Shown here piece after piece: positions 1-10,613 of a stretch of DNA of 35,874 nt. Position 1 is the first letter of the stretch; the number at the start of each line of letters is the position of its first letter. The position numbers were made by a program, and so were the translations under genes. The DNA is from Pelargonium nanum (taxonomy: Eukaryota; Streptophyta; Magnoliopsida; Geraniales; Geraniaceae). The stretch lies in NCBI GenBank assembly GCA_036897485.1, contig JAYMTF010000462.1:1-35874 (forward strand), in the 5' to 3' direction. A model generated the notes under the pieces. It saw only the letters and a program-made list of their open reading frames with translations. It was not told where the DNA came from and did no database searches.

Positions 1-504
1 ACAAAACAACACAAGCAAAACAAAAGTGAGATCTAAATCCCAAAAACCTAATAAATCACTCAAAAAATCAAATATGGGGGTTATGAAATTTGTTGCAGAT
101 CTTGTCCAATTGAGCTTCTGGAGGTAATGAAATTGTTGGTGTTTGGTTGAATGAAATAGAAAAAATTGAAATGGTGTTGGCTGGGTTCGTCTTCCTCGGG
201 GCCAGCGGTGGCATCGTCTTCTCCGTGACCAAGGGCTTGTTTCGACCATCGTCGGTGAAGCTCCAGTAATCAGTTTGGGTCTAGCGTTGACGGAGCTCAA
301 GAGACGGAGGCGGAAGGCGGCGAGCTCGGAAATGGAGCTCGAAAAATAGATCTCGCCGCCGTCCATAGCCGACGTCCAAATCGAGCTTGTCTTCAAAGTT
401 TCGCTGTCATCCATGACCACTGTGACCACCATGCAGTCAGTCATGTGCACAACACCTCGACGTCGTCGCCAATGATGTGCCTGCAGATCGGAGAAGAAGA
501 ACAT
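1..504 (-). CDS. Hypothetical reading frame open at the left edge, possibly transposon-derived
   Basis: On the minus strand a frame starts with ATG at 504 (an in-frame stop lies just upstream, near 509) and runs to base 1 without a stop, giving at least 168 codons. The N-terminal part is GC-rich and arginine/serine-rich (a WRRRRG stretch, later SRRRRCHRW). The last ~50 codons lie in AT-rich DNA and read as a hydrophobic F/L-rich segment. I recognise no domain. The sharp change in base composition near base 180 argues against one ordinary exon. A GGGTCTGTTTG motif at ~551, like the ends of plant hAT-type elements, suggests this stretch may sit inside a repeat. It could equally be a chance open frame in a repeat or a 5' exon of a gene to the left. 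Confidence 0.22.
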   Translation of the reverse strand, partial: MFFFSDLQAHHWRRRRGVVHMTDCMVVTVVMDDSETLKTSSIWTSAMDGGEIYFSSSISELAAFRLRLLSSVNARPKLITGASPTMVETSPWSRRRRCHRWPRGRRTQPTPFQFFLFHSTKHQQFHYLQKLNWTRSATNFITPIFDFLSDLLGFWDLDLTFVLLVLFC

Positions 505-1727
505 TTGCTATTTTCTTTTCCTTTTTTGTTTTTTATTAATTAAATTTTAAGGGTCTGTTTGACTGAAGCTTTTTTCAGTTATGGAGGCTATTTTCGTCTT
601 TTTTCCATTTAACTGACGGAAACTTGGATGGAAAGATGTTTGACATAGTTTAGGATATCAAATAGTTAAATGCAAAAGTTGAAAGTATTCAGGATTAGAA
701 ATTGTATAAGTACGTGTAATTATCCCTTTATCCTAAATAAAAGCAAGGTTATTAATATAGATAGAAAATATAATGATCTTTTCCAATTGATGGGCGAGTT
801 GACAACCCGGTCTTAAACCGAAGAATGCGTTTTCTTTTATCTTAAATAAGGCCCGTTACTTGATGGGCCATGCTTTGTGCTCTTTATGGATAAGAATTCC
901 ATGTCACAGAAATGCAACTGATTCAGACATTTAGTTCGTAGCCAATGGGGACCATCCTAAATGGATTTAAGTAACAAATTTCCAATAATAATATTTTGGC
1001 TTTCATTTATGTAAATCTAGTACATTCATTGGTGAAAGTATAATATTTTATATTAATATTATGTCTGTGTATAAGATATTTAGCAGGTTCCAGACTTAAA
1101 ATTTTGAAGTCATGTCTAACGATTAAATTTGTTGATCGAAAGTACTGTGAACAAACGTGAAAATATTGAAAACACATATTTCAGATTAGCATTAAAAATA
1201 ACTATTTAATAAGAGCGTTGTAAAACGAGTTCTTTCGGATCTCGAGATAGGGTCTGAAAAGGGTAGTTTGTACGTAGGGTTGATTATTAGCTATTGGTGT
1301 CGCCTAGTTTTGAATTTTGAGAAAGTTGTTTCTCATTTATTTATTGGTTTGCAAATGTAGTAGTTCATGACCTTGCTTGAGTTTTTCTGATTATGTGTAT
1401 GATCGATGTAATTAGGTCTCTCCGGAGTGTCTCCAGCGGTGACTCAAAGTTTGAGTATTCCTCATTGCATAAAAAAAACAACTATTTATTTGTATAGGAA
1501 AGAAATTACTGCAATTTCCATGCTTTCAAAATACAATATTTTACAATTTAGAATTACAAAAACAATACAAAGGAGATCTACAATTCTACAAACCAAGATA
1601 GCTGACCAACAAATGATACAACCATAACAAGAGAAGGAAAAAAATCTCATCACTTGGCTTCAAATGCAAACATTTATGGACCTAGCCATAAACAAATAAA
1701 TAAAATAAAAACTTAAACCTATAGTTT
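505..1727. other. Intergenic, AT-rich, no gene seen
   Basis: This is AT-rich spacer downstream of the minus-strand F-box gene. The stretch around 545-640 begins with a motif resembling a hAT-like terminus (GGGTCTGTTTGACTG). The only plus-strand frame here (1427-1627, 66 codons) is unlike any protein I know and overlaps what is probably the 3' UTR of the neighbouring gene. I see no RNA gene. Confidence 0.5.
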
Positions 1728-3571
1728 TTAAAATTGGTTCAATTTGTGTGTAAACTCAGTAGGGTATATAACCACAGAATCCACACATAGACCTCCTTTT
1801 GTATGTGTGCAATCAATTTGCATCATCGAAAATTTAAGCTTGGTGGGCACGTTAGGGTTCTCAACGACAAAATCACCCACATGGTAGTGACCCCATTTTC
1901 CGGTTTCCTTCAAATAACATTCCGATGATACTTGCTCGTTATTTGATGTCGATAGCTGAAATCGAACGGGCTTCTTGTTCCATCCATGAACTTGATCGAC
2001 ATTACATGTTTGTCTCCCGAATTTTTTCGCAGACTTGCCTAATTGAAGCCGGAAAAAAACACTGTAGCTCCCAGCTGGAAATTCCAACTCAACCTCTCCA
2101 ACTACTTCAAACCACCAAATTTGTTGAAGATATGCAACTGTGGGGAACCTGTAAATTCAACAAATTTGTTACATTATTTAATTATATGTCTAGATGGACA
2201 TATGATTTAAATTTTCAGACCACATGAATCACGCCACTATAAAAAATAGCTCAAATAATTCAATCTAAAGAATTAATTGGTTGCAACTGGCAAGGCAATT
2301 AATTAGAGTAAAATCCTAGTCTTTGTTTTTTTTTTTTTAAATCCTAGTCTTTGTCAATCATAATTATTGTTTGGAACCATTTTGCAAGTGGAAAAGAAAA
2401 TAGAGAAAATATGTAGCAAAATTGACAGAAACTGAAATGCTCTTTCCACTGTAGAGCTACTTTCATAATGCAAGGTTCTGTTCTTTTCATACAACAGGTT
2501 TTCTGATCAATTGAAATATAATAATGAAAAGGATAGCGATATATGCTGACAGCTTTACAAAAGGAAATAAACTTTTTCAATCCACAAATGTGCGAATTTT
2601 GTTGAATTTTGTCCAAATAAAAATATGGTAAACGTTCGGATAAGGTGCTAAATTTTCATGTTTTGATCTGATTTAGTTTTTGGACTTTTTAAAATTAAAT
2701 AGTCCATGAATTTTTGTGTTGTCCGCTCAATTTGATCCATGATTTTTTTTTAAGTCAAAATGGTTTATGAATTTTTAAATATTGACCAAATTTAGTTCAT
2801 GAATTTTCAGATTTTGAGTCTAAAAAAGTTCATGAACTATTTTCGGTAAAAATAAATTTAATGACCAAATTAGATTGAAACACGATGGACTATTTTGGGA
2901 TAAAAAAAATTAAAAATACTAAATCGAGTTGAAACACGAAAGTTGAGAACCAAATAAGAGGTTTTACCTATAAATATTTGAACAGAAATACATAGAGTGA
3001 AAGGAATGAATATTTATACCTGGATTCATCAGATGGAAGATGATTCCAATATCTGCGGTCATCTATGCCCGTTATTTTCAATGCCTTGGCCGCAATTGAC
3101 AAACACACCTTTCCACTATTCTTGTCTAACCAAACCTCCTGCAAAAGAAATCATAATTTTTTATTATTCCAACAGATCATCTTAATTTGTTATTAAACGC
3201 AAAGAATATTAATTTGTTTGGTAATTAAAAGATCAAAATAGTTTGTATACCTTGTTGCCGCCGTCGAAAGAATTGGGTTGGCAGAGCTTGGCATAGATCT
3301 GTTTCTTGTCATCAACAATATCGGTGTCGGTATCAAAGATCTTGGTGAAAAGATGCTTGTAATTGGAAGGCAGCTTGGATTCCCATATGAAATCAGCGGA
3401 GGACGCACCGCGAAAAGCGAGATTAAGCTGGGCGAGCTTGCATATCTGAGGCGGATCCAGGTTCATCAAGATTGAAGATACACAGCTCTCCGGCAGATCG
3501 CCAAGACCGGTACTTTCAAAAGCATTAATATTAGCATCCTCGGCAGCAAAACCAGAAAGAGAAGCTCCCAT
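1728..3571 (-). CDS. PP2-A13: F-box protein PP2-A13-like (phloem protein 2 lectin-like domain), 3 exons
   Basis: The coding sequence is complement(join(1728..2148, 3020..3138, 3251..3571)), 286 aa. All introns are GT-AG and the frame holds across both joins. Residues ~20-65 form an F-box ([20 protein letters not shown]), expected to bind SKP1 in an SCF ubiquitin ligase. After the first intron a PP2/Nictaba-like domain begins ([15 protein letters not shown]), continues through [14 protein letters not shown] and IWWFEV, and ends with the family signature HYHVGDF ... [17 protein letters not shown]. Length and exon pattern match the ~290-aa PP2-A11 to A15 group of Arabidopsis; A13 is the closest I can recall, but the exact paralogue is uncertain. 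The start lies in the MGASLSG context typical of the group. Intron 1 is 112 bp. Intron 2 (2149-3019, 871 bp) carries degenerate repeats. The ubiquitination target is unknown. Confidence 0.93.
2690..2850. repeat. Degenerate short repeats in intron 2 of the F-box gene
   Basis: Variants of a TTCATGAATTTT core recur about five times at irregular 25-40-bp spacing (near 2701, 2734, 2763, 2793 and 2829). Between them lies T-rich sequence with TTTGGAC / GACCAAATTTAG motifs. This resembles the worn internal repeats common in plant intronic and intergenic DNA. Confidence 0.45.
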
Positions 3572-3657
3572 ATATAAAACGTACGAGAAACAATAACAGA
3601 TTAAGTAACTGATGAAGAAGAAGATGAAGAAGAGATCTGGTTATGGTATTGAAGGAG

Positions 3658-3676
3658 AGATATATATGTTATAAGG
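3658..3676 (-). promoter_or_regulatory. TATA-like element of the F-box gene
   Basis: Read on the minus strand, this is a TTATAACATATATAT tract about 90-105 bases upstream of the ATG at 3571. A CTTCTTC-rich leader, typical of plant 5' UTRs, follows between it and the ATG. Confidence 0.4.
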
Positions 3677-6300
3677 AATGGTCGGAGAAAGAGTTGAAGC
3701 ACAACTAGATTGAACGCAGCTAGCTACAAGTCATACACAGTTGGTTTGTTTTGGTCTTAAGAAAACAGAGAGAAATAAAAAGAAATGGATAGAGTGCAAA
3801 TAATGGGACGTGTCCATGAGTGTGCATGGAATATATATATATCACTCTCGTCAACATTCAACACACGCTTTTTAATTTATGGTAATTAATAATAACTTAT
3901 ACAATAATTTATTTACCTATTCTAAATTTAACTTTATTAGTTACTTCTCAAACACTCTAGTTAAAATTGATTATTACTACTACTTTTGTGTAATGTGTCA
4001 CTGTTATTACAAATTTATAGTATTTTAATTAATTTAATTTAAAAATATTATTAATAATTGACACGTATTTGTACCATATATTTGTGGTGGCAGGAGTCAA
4101 TAGCTAGCTAGCTACCTAATTAGGTATTGTAAATGGTGATATGTTATTATATGGTATTGAGAGGTTGAAGAAAGGCGTATCACGTTCACATGGCTTTTCT
4201 GGTATCCGTATATATAATATGTCCTCGTATTTGTTTTGTTTGGATTTTGGACCATATATATAATTATTTTTCACTCACTATGCCCACACATTGCACGTTG
4301 TTTCCCGATACAGCACAACGTGTGGACTCGCAATTCAACTGCACAGATATGCCACAAACATGCAATGAGAATCTATCCATTTTAAATATCTTTAATCATA
4401 GTTTATATGTTCTACTAAATATATTTTTTATTTCATTTTAATAAAAATATTTGATTTCATTCTCTATAAAAAGTCAAATATATTACTTTATCTTGAAGAC
4501 AGGTAAAATATCAATGGTTTATAAGATTTGATTTATATTTATGACCATTCAGACAAAGAAATGAATAATAATCCATATTTATGACATTCTCCTAGCATCA
4601 ATTGTCACTTTCAGTTCAACCAAAGTCTGCTTATAGTTTACATGAACCGTGTAAACGTTTTAGCCAAGTCCATTATTATAGGAAGAGAGAAGTAGAGTAA
4701 AATCGAAAGTGCAAAGAAGGCAAAAACATTTCAAAAAGAGAAAAGGACAGAGAAAGAGGGGTTGGTTGGGTCCTACGTTTGTTTTGCTTTGCCGGCACAA
4801 TATTTTGGTTGTTTCACTTTCTGTGGGGAGTCATTAGTCATTACTATATTTTGTTGTTTAAAGTTTAGAATTAATAAAGTGAGGCAAATAATGAGGGCCA
4901 CTCGTTGAAATGTTCCAATTCAGCACCAATCCTCTAAAACGTGGCTCTGACTCAGCACAACACACTCTGACCACAAATTATGTTCACACACATCCACACT
5001 ATGCCCTATTTTTGGGTGTTTTAGGTCACTTCATTTCTCGGGGCATCTCCAATTGATTCATTACATTCCAATACTACAATAGAATGTATTCATGATTGTC
5101 ATATCATCTATGACTTTATATTATATTCTAATATTCTCATTAACATTAGTTAATACTATAAAACTCCAAAAATATGAACTTTTTTTTATTTTTTCATAAA
5201 CGGAATAATCTCTAATAATATGAAGACACACTTTAGTAACATCTTTGCTTCTGATGTTTCAAAATTTTTGAAAAAAGTTTGGTTTATCTAATCCAAGTCT
5301 GACGCTTTATCGATATGCATGTTATCCAAAAAGAGCTTCACATTCTCTTTTATAAATGAAAACATAAAGCTCTCGTTTTCTTATATAAAATGCATCTCCC
5401 CACAACAAACATATACAGTCGACTTCCACACCTTGCGAGACAAAAAGCTCCACAAAATACATCATTATCTTTCTCCTATACCCTATTCAAGTCATTCAAT
5501 TACAACGTTCTATTCCTCTTTTTCTCGGAATAAACAACTTAGAAATATTTGGGGTTCACATCCCTTTCTTAGAGTCAAAATAATTTTACATTTTGCTTTT
5601 AGTATCTTGTTTCACAAGTACCCAGAAATATATTTACCTCTCTTTCACAATTTCTATATCTCCTCTCAAATTGAGTCTCTTCATCCGTCTCTTGGGCTTG
5701 TCTAGCTGACATATGTGATCGGCCAACTCAACCAAAAGCCAACTCCGCCCCACACCATATGATTCGGTCCTAAATTGACACATTATTCTCTCCCCTCTAT
5801 CCCTCTACCACAATCCGAGAAAAGCCCTCATCTCAGATACAATAATTATATTATACGAAATCTACGTTGTTGTCTCATCTCATACCTAAAAACAGGAGTA
5901 CCAACACTAAAAAATGCTCTTAGCTGACGACTTCAAAACCTTGTAATGGCCGGGGACCTGAAAGGTCTATATATCAAGATGCAACTCAATGCACCTACAT
6001 GTTCCCTTCCCTCGGACCCACATGAACTCATATTCATTCATTCCCAAATCAATTAACCACCATCGAGGCTTGATATTCCCTCATCTTTTCATGCCCGCCT
6101 AAAATGTCACTGAAACTGCATTTGCAAATCCACGAGAGGTTTGAGACCCTAGCCAACTAATGAACCAACCACCATGAGAGGTACAAATTTTTCCATTTCT
6201 CTCTGAATATAAATGGATAAATCGAATTATCATTCCATAATTCAATTCACATTGATGAGCAAAATGAAAAGATATCTTCTCATAATAATAGTAGTAACAG
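3677..6300. other. Intergenic, AT-rich, possible MITE remnant
   Basis: I see no convincing gene. The frames at 4190-4441 and 5319-5705 are unlike any protein I know and lie in low-complexity AT-rich or CT-rich DNA. A (TA)n run sits at ~3831-3843. A stretch from about 5040 (GGGGCATCTCCAATT) to about 5922 (AAAAAATGCTCTTA) has weakly complementary ends of the GAGCATCTCC type seen on plant MITEs. I could not find a target-site duplication, so that element is only tentative. Confidence 0.4.
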
Positions 6301-6324
6301 CTAATCAAATTTCAAATACTGATA

Positions 6325-6397
6325 GATAGTTCTAGGTTTAGTTCCACCAAAAGAGTATTAAGATAGTTCTAGTTACAGTTAAACCAAAAGAGTATTA
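6325..6397. repeat. Two-unit tandem duplication, ~37-bp period
   Basis: Units at 6325-6360 and 6362-6397 both begin GATAGTTCTAG and both end ACCAAAAGAGTATTA, differing only in the middle. The pair lies about 95 bases downstream of the RPB6 stop codon (RPB6 is on the minus strand) and so may be in its 3' UTR or flank. Confidence 0.7.
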
Positions 6398-6489
6398 TAG
6401 TAACAAACATATGTGCAGATTTACACTCAAAAGGTTATGTCGTTGTATCGTATCAACAGCACCATGGATGCCCTCAAAGAACATGCTGA

Positions 6490-8820
6490 TTAATCACCTC
6501 CCACTTGCCTCTTCCACGAGTCTTCCACAATCAGTTCATCAACCCCCCAGTCCTCGTAACTGGAAATCAAAAGTGAAATGATTATTATATTTCTCATAGA
6601 AAGAATCACAAGACAAAACAGCACTATAAGCTCCAATCAACATTTAAGGGTCACAAATTAAGTATTCTGTGAAATGATTAGATTAGAAACCTCACCTTCC
6701 ATCAGGAAGGTAGCGACGGATGGTGAATGGTATCTTCCGCTCACGAAGTTCCTTCATAGCAATCTAACAAACGGACACATGAGATGTGGGGCATTGCAGC
6801 ACAATGGTTGCATACGATAGTAGCAACAGGACAAAAGAAATATAAACTCGACAAGATATAGATTCACTAAAATAAATTTATCAAGGGCAATAAGTCTTCT
6901 ATTGTCAAGATCCACAACATTGATTTGATTCTGCTCTCGCCTAACACAACATTATTTGTACATCACCTTCCAATTCTTAATACCTTAAGTAATACATTGG
7001 GATATATTCAAGATGTTACCAACCCCGCAATGAAATTATGCAAACAATCTCAAACCAAGGGATTATTACCACCAAAAAAGTAAAGCATCATGATAGGAGT
7101 ATTAGATGGTTTAGCCGTTACAACTTCAAAATAAAAAAAAATAAAAAGGTTGCTGCAGGTTGTTGCATAGAATGATTACATACCAGAGACAACAACATAG
7201 TTTGTGCCACAGTTAAATGCTAAGTCCAAAAAGTGTACTCAACAAACTTAGAGTTTTGAGTTCAATATATCTCTGTTTATTTGTGTGGTTTAAGCTGTTC
7301 TAATAAATAAATAAATAAATAAAAGTCTGAGGTAGACAGTAGACTTGACTGACAAAACGAAATTAACTTCACACCATCAATCAAAAAATAGTATGGTGAT
7401 AGGAATAATAGAAGGTTTAGCCAATGCCCAATGGTATGTAATATAAATCTAGTACAGTATAAAACCAAAGATGAAGGTTTAACGTATATTAAGTTTCAAA
7501 GATAGCACTATAAAATTAAGGGTTGAAAGAACACATCAGCTCATAAATGCATAATCCCAAACAATATACTTATAATAGAAAAGAAACCATACATTCATCC
7601 TAAAGACCTACCCAAAACAAAACCCTAAAAACTTCAGCTAAATTAAAGTGCTGTAGCTTAGATAATACTATGTTTCAAGAATCAGTTTGAGCTACAAAAA
7701 TTACCAGTTATATGCATCCACTAGTCAAATGCAATGTAGAAACCGGATCTAGCTTCACAAATATGTATCATTTGTAGCATACAACAATGTCAACAAATTC
7801 TATTATAAGCACCAAAAAACAACTCAGGAGAGACAAAAGAACAAACGAAAAGCAACTATACTTCCTTTCCAACTTATAAATACTTATCAAACTGAGGTTG
7901 AGATCAACCATTAATATAAACAGAGGTATTTAATTATGTATAGATCTTACCTCAAGAGGATCTGTCTCACCCTCTAATTCAACCATCACAGGTGCATTCA
8001 TACTGCACAATCAAAGCTGATATTATTTATTGGATCAACCCAAATTGGATAAAACAATCTAACAGTAACAAGGTTTAATAGGAAAACCTGATCTGGAGGG
8101 CACGGGTACCCAAAATTCTAGCGCGCTCATATTTTGTCATAAATTTTGAAGTCCTGCGAGGTCGCTCCACTGTTTCCTGATCATCTCTGTTCTCTGCTTC
8201 AAGAGGTTCCTCTGTATCATCTTCGTTAATTTTATCCACATCTTCCTCAGCACCTTCCTGTCCATTCCACCAAATAATTCACAAAAACATCAAGAAAACG
8301 TATAATTATCATCAAAAATTTTATTCGTATAATTATCATCAAAAAGTTGATCAGGAAATAACTGAAACTAAAGAGTCCTTACTTCTATTTCAGGCTCCGG
8401 AGGCTCATCCTCATATCTGCATTAATATTTTTCTCATCAGCTACTTTAAATAAACTCATGAACAACACAATGCATGGCCCAAATAACCATAATGATCACT
8501 AATGCACCAGTGAGCAACAAATCTGCCAGCACAAACTTCACCATTGGAGAGAGATTCCAAATGATCAAAAAATGCAATGTATCCATTCATAAAGAATCAG
8601 CAGTAATGGAAAACTATTTGTAACATAACCTGCTGAAAATCTACAAGTAATTTGTCATGAAATTGCTTCAAAACGATGGGTCTTCACTGGTTTAGATTCT
8701 TGAACAAGTAAATTGGAAAATAAAAAGATTGGAGGTTGAACAAGATTTTGATGAGCAAATAAAATGAGAGAGAAAGAGAGCGAACCCCATGTCCAGGTCG
8801 TTGTAGTCATCGTCAGCCAT
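6490..8820 (-). CDS. NRPB6: DNA-directed RNA polymerase subunit 6 (RPB6/NRPB6), 6 exons
   Basis: The coding sequence is complement(join(6490..6559, 6696..6763, 7951..8002, 8088..8257, 8383..8416, 8786..8820)), 142 aa, with every intron GT-AG and in frame. RPB6 is a small subunit shared by nuclear RNA polymerases I, II and III (and IV/V in plants) and acts in clamp assembly; it is the counterpart of bacterial omega. The N-terminus is acidic ([12 protein letters not shown], then [12 protein letters not shown]). The conserved omega-like core follows ([20 protein letters not shown], then [20 protein letters not shown] and [20 protein letters not shown]). The end is also conserved ([16 protein letters not shown]). 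Arabidopsis RPB6 is of nearly the same length. Exons 1 and 2 are only 35 and 34 bases. Intron 4 (6764-7950) is 1,187 bp and holds an (AAAT)n microsatellite and a degenerate internal duplication. Confidence 0.96.
7303..7323. repeat. AAAT microsatellite in RPB6 intron 4
   Basis: About five perfect copies of an AAAT/TAAA unit lie within the long fourth intron of RPB6. Confidence 0.8.
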
Positions 8821-8881
8821 TGCTTATTCTCAAAGAAGCTTTTCCCTCCCAAACGACTCTGTTTCGGTTCGGTCTGTGTCC

Positions 8882-8894
8882 AAAACCCTAACTC
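8882..8894 (-). promoter_or_regulatory. Telo-box in the RPB6 5' region
   Basis: The plus strand reads AAAACCCTAAC, i.e. TTAGGGTTTT on the gene's strand, between the TATA element and the ATG. Telo-boxes (AAACCCTA) are enriched just downstream of transcription starts in plant genes for translation and basic gene expression. Confidence 0.6.
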
Positions 8895-8927
8895 TCTGCA
8901 AATAAACCCATGTTTTCTGGCACTCGG

Positions 8928-8941
8928 CCATATATATACAC
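8928..8941 (-). promoter_or_regulatory. TATA box of RPB6
   Basis: On the minus strand this is TGTATATATATGGCC, about 108-120 bases upstream of the ATG at 8820. That leaves room for a 5' UTR of roughly 80 bases. Confidence 0.55.
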
Positions 8942-9174
8942 ACGCGACAAACAAGAACAGCCTCTTCGGCCTTCGGATGGCAAATTTGTAATTACATATG
9001 CGCGACCGGGTACGGTTACTGGTTCTAGAAAGTTAACGCATATCTTTACCTTTATTACACATGGCATCAACAATTGCAAGCTTGTTCGCGCTGCAAAGTG
9101 GGGAGTCGGCCCATTAACTATCTGGGCTTTAAATTGGGCTCAAACATTAGAAGAATCAGTTCATGGAGTGACAT

Positions 9175-9429
9175 TCATTAAATTGCAAACTGTGATAGAA
9201 TTTTATGAGAAAAAATTCGTCATGGTTTCGTCACAAATTGTGATAAAATTTATATTTTTCGTCACAGATACACATCTGTGACGAAAAATTCTATCATAAC
9301 CATTTGTGACAACTCAAACAATGACCATTAATATTCTGTCAAAATTCTCTCACAAATTACATTTTGTGACTAAAATCCTCTGATTTGTGACAAAAAATTT
9401 CGTCACAGATCGCGAGTTTTTCTCTAGTG
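9175..9429. mobile_element. Remnant of a CACTA (En/Spm-type) transposon end
   Basis: The segment ends in CTCTAGTG at 9422-9429; its complement begins CACTAGAGAAAAAC, the standard form of a plant CACTA terminus. Inside are repeated copies of TTTCGTCACA / TGTGACGAAA (near 9227, 9257, 9278 and 9398), as in CACTA subterminal repeats. The other terminus is missing and there is no transposase, so this is a truncated fragment. The left limit given is approximate. Confidence 0.6.
9254..9289. repeat. Perfect 16-bp inverted repeat (hairpin) in the CACTA remnant
   Basis: Arms ATTTTTCGTCACAGAT (9254-9269) and ATCTGTGACGAAAAAT (9274-9289) flank a 4-base loop (ACAC). Imperfect pairing continues outward through GATAGAATTTT-like sequences. 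Confidence 0.85.
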
Positions 9430-10195
9430 ATTGTCACACAATTTTAGAAGAAGCTTGGTCATTGGCGGTCATTGTATTTTTTTTACAATTTACTGTACAA
9501 AGAAACATATAACTCACACATACATTATAATCGCATACCATGCTCATGAGGGGTCTCCTACACGAGTTTTGCTACCACTTGATGATCAAGTGGGCGGTTG
9601 TGGTCATGGTACTTGTCGCTCGACGGGTGCGCTAACTTGAGTCATGGTAATTGACAACTTCTTTAATCTTATACTATTTGCGTTTAGCATGATTTTGTTT
9701 CAAGTGTGAAGCAATGTCTACTTATTCAAGAACCTATGACCTTATTCATGATGATTCAATGGAATTTATGCTCATAATTTTCGATAATCGATTCTAGTGA
9801 CGAAAAATCTTGGAAGTTATGACTTAAGCAATTAGAATTCATTGGTATTGGACACAAAACTCTCCCCGACTATCCAAAACAAGAAATATGATCCTAAATA
9901 TGGACGCTTCAGGTTCGAGCCTCCTTACATATGTTTGCTATTGCCAGTAAAAACCATAGAAACTTATTAGTACAGATCTCCAAGAACGCTCACAGCTACA
10001 AAGTGGATCTGTTTAAGTTGTGAGGAGATGTGGCTACGAATACAATTCGAACCCACCAACTAAACAATCAAACACGTAAGAGATGACCAAAGGCAATTCA
10101 TTAGGTCACTCATGCAAATTAAAGTCTCGATTTTCACCAAAGCAATTCATTAGGTTACTCATGCAAAAGTCTCCATATTCATGCACGACCATCCA
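9430..10195. other. Intergenic, upstream of the FIL1-like gene
   Basis: No gene is visible. The 9431-9640 frame has no recognisable features. Two GCAATTCATTAGGT repeats occur at ~10094 and ~10142, with a CACTCATGCAAA / TACTCATGCAAA continuation. They form a small degenerate duplication in the distal promoter. Confidence 0.4.
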
Positions 10196-10198
10196 ATG

Positions 10199-10209
10199 CT
10201 ATAAAATGG
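10199..10209 (+). promoter_or_regulatory. TATA box of the FIL1-like gene
   Basis: The CTATAAAATGG motif lies about 80 bases upstream of the ATG at 10287, a good plant TATA consensus at a normal distance. Confidence 0.65.
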
Positions 10210-10286
10210 AGCCACAACTGAGTCCCAAGCCTCACTCCAAGTGTCACTGATCATATATATATCCACTAAACATTCAGAAGAGAACA

Positions 10287-10613
10287 ATGGCAATATTGGC
10301 ATTGACAAGCACTTTGATGAAGTCAATCCAGACAGCAGCTCTGGTAGCGGTGGTGGTGGGTCTGGCCAGTCAGAGCCAGGTGGCCGAGTCCCAGCAGCCG
10401 GTGGACGGACAGACCTGCAACAGCCCCATGAACGAGCTGAGCGTGTGCGCGCCGTACGTGGTGCCCGGCGTGGCCGCAGAAACCAACCCCAGCTCCGGCT
10501 GCTGCGCCGCTCTCGGGGCGGTGCCCCAAGACTGCCTCTGTAACGCCATTAGGATCGCCTCTCGCCTTCCCACCCAGTGCAGCCTCCCTCCCATCTCCTG
10601 TCCCAACTGGTGA
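10287..10613 (+). CDS. Stamen-specific FIL1-like lipid-transfer protein (2S albumin/LTP fold)
   Basis: This is a 108-aa secreted protein. An N-terminal hydrophobic signal peptide (residues ~12-30, TAALVAVVVGLASQSQ) precedes a mature domain with the eight-cysteine pattern C-x9-C-x17-CC-x9-CLC-x12-C-x6-C. The motifs VCAPYVVPG, NPSSGCCAAL, QDCLCN and LPTQCSLPPISC match the short FIL1/A9/MEN-8 type expressed in tapetum and stamen. The four predicted disulphides would form a small helical bundle with a lipid cavity. Read straight through, the stop is TGA at 10611-10613. A GT at 10610 and a TTTGCAG ending at 10697 would allow an intron that splits the stop codon (TG|A), removing only the terminal Trp. 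Lipid-transfer genes often carry an intron just before the stop, so the spliced form is plausible. Expression in anthers is inferred from the family only. Confidence 0.88.
   Translation: MAILALTSTLMKSIQTAALVAVVVGLASQSQVAESQQPVDGQTCNSPMNELSVCAPYVVPGVAAETNPSSGCCAALGAVPQDCLCNAIRIASRLPTQCSLPPISCPNW

Noticed and set aside
5319..5705. 128-codon plus-strand frame
   Set aside because: Phe/Ser/His-rich translation of CT-rich DNA, no domain, lies inside a probable MITE remnant.
9905..9925. AGGTTCGAGCCTCC, like a tRNA T-arm/B-box
   Set aside because: No cloverleaf, no A-box at the right distance, no A-tail and no flanking duplication.
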